Shown here: piece after piece, positions 4,912 to 6,033 of the stretch
How positions within the stretch are numbered: position 1 is the stretch's first letter
How the letters are laid out: each line of letters starts with the position of its first letter
NCBI GenBank assembly: GCA_002167465.1
Contig: NHBL01000006.1
Span: forward strand, 27,547 to 33,579
From: a bacterium TMED6
Lineage (GTDB): Bacteria > Fidelibacterota > Marinisomatia > SCGC-AAA003-L08 > D37C17
Length of the DNA: 6,033 nt
Reading direction: 5' to 3'
Made by a program: the position numbers and the translations under genes
The notes under the pieces: model-generated
What the model was told of the DNA's origin: nothing
Seen by the model: only the letters and a program-made list of their open reading frames with translations
Databases searched by the model: none

Positions 4912-6033
4912 CCCTTTTTTTACAGACTTTAATCTACCATATGATGCAGTGCCATTTAGTAAGTTTAAAAATGAGGATTTTATACCTGCAGTAGAAAAAA
5001 GTATTGAATTAGCAATTGAAAGAATAAATAATATTGCAAATAATGAACAAACACCTGATTTTAAAAATACAATATTAGCTTTAGAAACTTCTTCTGAAGA
5101 ACTTGATTATGTAATGAGTGTTTATTGGCATTTATTTGGTTGTGAAAGTGACAAGGAATTAAAAAGTCTTGCTGAAAAAATTAGTCCTATGGGTTCAAAG
5201 TTTAGTAATGATATTTTACTTAATAATCAATTATTTAAAAAAATAAAATATGTTTATAATAATAAAGAAGATAATAATCTGGATGAACAAGATTTAAGAC
5301 TAATTGATGTTACTTATAAAAGATTTATTAGAAATGGAGCCTCATTAGATGAAGAAAGTAAAGACAAAATTAGAAAAATTGATGAAAAATTATCTTTACT
5401 ATCACCGAAGTTTTCTAATAATGTTTTAAATGCTCAAAATGAATATGAGTTATGGGTTGATAATGAATCTGATTTAGATGGTTTGCCTACATCTTCTGTT
5501 TCAATGGCAAAACAAGAAGCTAAACAAAAAGGTAAACCTGAAAAATGGCTATTTACATTACAGTATCCAAGTATGGGACCATTCTTAAGCTATGCTAAAA
5601 ATAGAGAATTAAGAAAAGAATTGCACTTAGCTTATGGAAGCCTATGTAATAATGACAAATTTTGTAATAATGATGTTATAAAAGAAATTGTACAGTTAAA
5701 ACATCAAAGAGCAAATCTTCTTGGCTATAATACTTTTGCAGACTATGTATTGGATGATAGAATGGCTGAAAAAGTAGAAAATGTTTATGGTCTTCTTGAT
5801 GATTTATATGATAATTGCTATGAAAAGGCAAAAATTGAATTAAATGAACTTAAAGAATTCGCTAAAGAATTAGATAATATTGATGATTTTAAACCATGGG
5901 ATCAATCTTATTATTTTACTAAGCTTCAAAAGAAAAAATTTGATATAGACCCGGAGATGTTAAGGCCTTATTTTAAAGCTGAAAATGTTATTAATGGTAT
6001 TTTCAATGTTGCTAATAAAATGTATGGAATAAA
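4904..6033 (+). CDS. dcp: M3-family metallopeptidase, peptidyl-dipeptidase Dcp-like, N-terminal 376 residues (cut by window edge)
   Basis: The frame stays open from ATG 4904 to the window end, giving 376 codons. Peptidyl-dipeptidases of family M3 (usually about 680-700 residues) remove C-terminal dipeptides from oligopeptides and serve in peptide recycling. The N-terminus reads NPFF....LPYDAVPF, then PAV at 28-30, close to Dcp rather than oligopeptidase A openings. Further family blocks are DFKNTILALE (52-61), YKRFIRNGASL (138-148), a Leu/Phe block ending FSNNVLN (170-176), DLDGLP (190-195), YPSMGPFLSYAKNRELR (221-237), HQRANLLGYNTFADYVLDDRMA (268-288, discontinuous conservation) and a YF...NVINGIFNVANKMYGI end. 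The zinc-binding HExGH motif should lie roughly 90-100 residues beyond the window, so catalytic integrity cannot be judged. No signal peptide is seen. The start is backed by GGAG at 4893-4896 and the 8-base overlap with the FAH-family gene. Confidence 0.88.
   Translation, partial: MNNPFFTDFNLPYDAVPFSKFKNEDFIPAVEKSIELAIERINNIANNEQTPDFKNTILALETSSEELDYVMSVYWHLFGCESDKELKSLAEKISPMGSKFSNDILLNNQLFKKIKYVYNNKEDNNLDEQDLRLIDVTYKRFIRNGASLDEESKDKIRKIDEKLSLLSPKFSNNVLNAQNEYELWVDNESDLDGLPTSSVSMAKQEAKQKGKPEKWLFTLQYPSMGPFLSYAKNRELRKELHLAYGSLCNNDKFCNNDVIKEIVQLKHQRANLLGYNTFADYVLDDRMAEKVENVYGLLDDLYDNCYEKAKIELNELKEFAKELDNIDDFKPWDQSYYFTKLQKKKFDIDPEMLRPYFKAENVINGIFNVANKMYGI

Overview
The window is a compact, very AT-rich piece of bacterial chromosome. 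Genes are almost contiguous, and the only real gap is 85 bases (2246-2330). No mobile elements, RNA genes, CRISPR arrays or terminators are visible. The standard code fits, since TGA serves as a stop at 111-113 and 1328-1330. The low GC, tight packing and mix of protein families suggest a free-living, probably marine, bacterium with a streamlined genome, perhaps in or near the Bacteroidota/Marinimicrobia (FCB) group. That placement is an impression from family resemblance, not a proven assignment.

There are two divergent gene blocks. The left block runs leftward on the minus strand: an unrecognised 305-residue helical protein (1328-2245), a metallo-beta-lactamase-fold hydrolase (478-1335), a DUF309-family protein (111-485), and the first 38 codons of an unidentified protein cut by the window edge (1-114). 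All three junctions are overlaps (8, 8 and 4 bases), so this is almost certainly one transcript with coupled translation.

The right block runs rightward on the plus strand: a YdjM/DUF457-type inner-membrane protein (2331-3026), an MscS-family mechanosensitive channel (3026-3922), a fumarylacetoacetate-hydrolase-family enzyme (3925-4911), and the N-terminal part of an M3-family peptidyl-dipeptidase (Dcp-like, 4904-6033) that continues past the window. The junctions are a 1-base TAATG overlap, a 2-base gap and an 8-base overlap, so again a probable operon.

The plus block pairs two membrane proteins with two soluble housekeeping-type enzymes. No single pathway joins them, and co-transcription may reflect genome compaction. 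The least explained element is the 305-residue protein heading the minus operon. I see no convincing new multi-gene system; the region looks mostly ordinary apart from that gene and the consistent overlap architecture.
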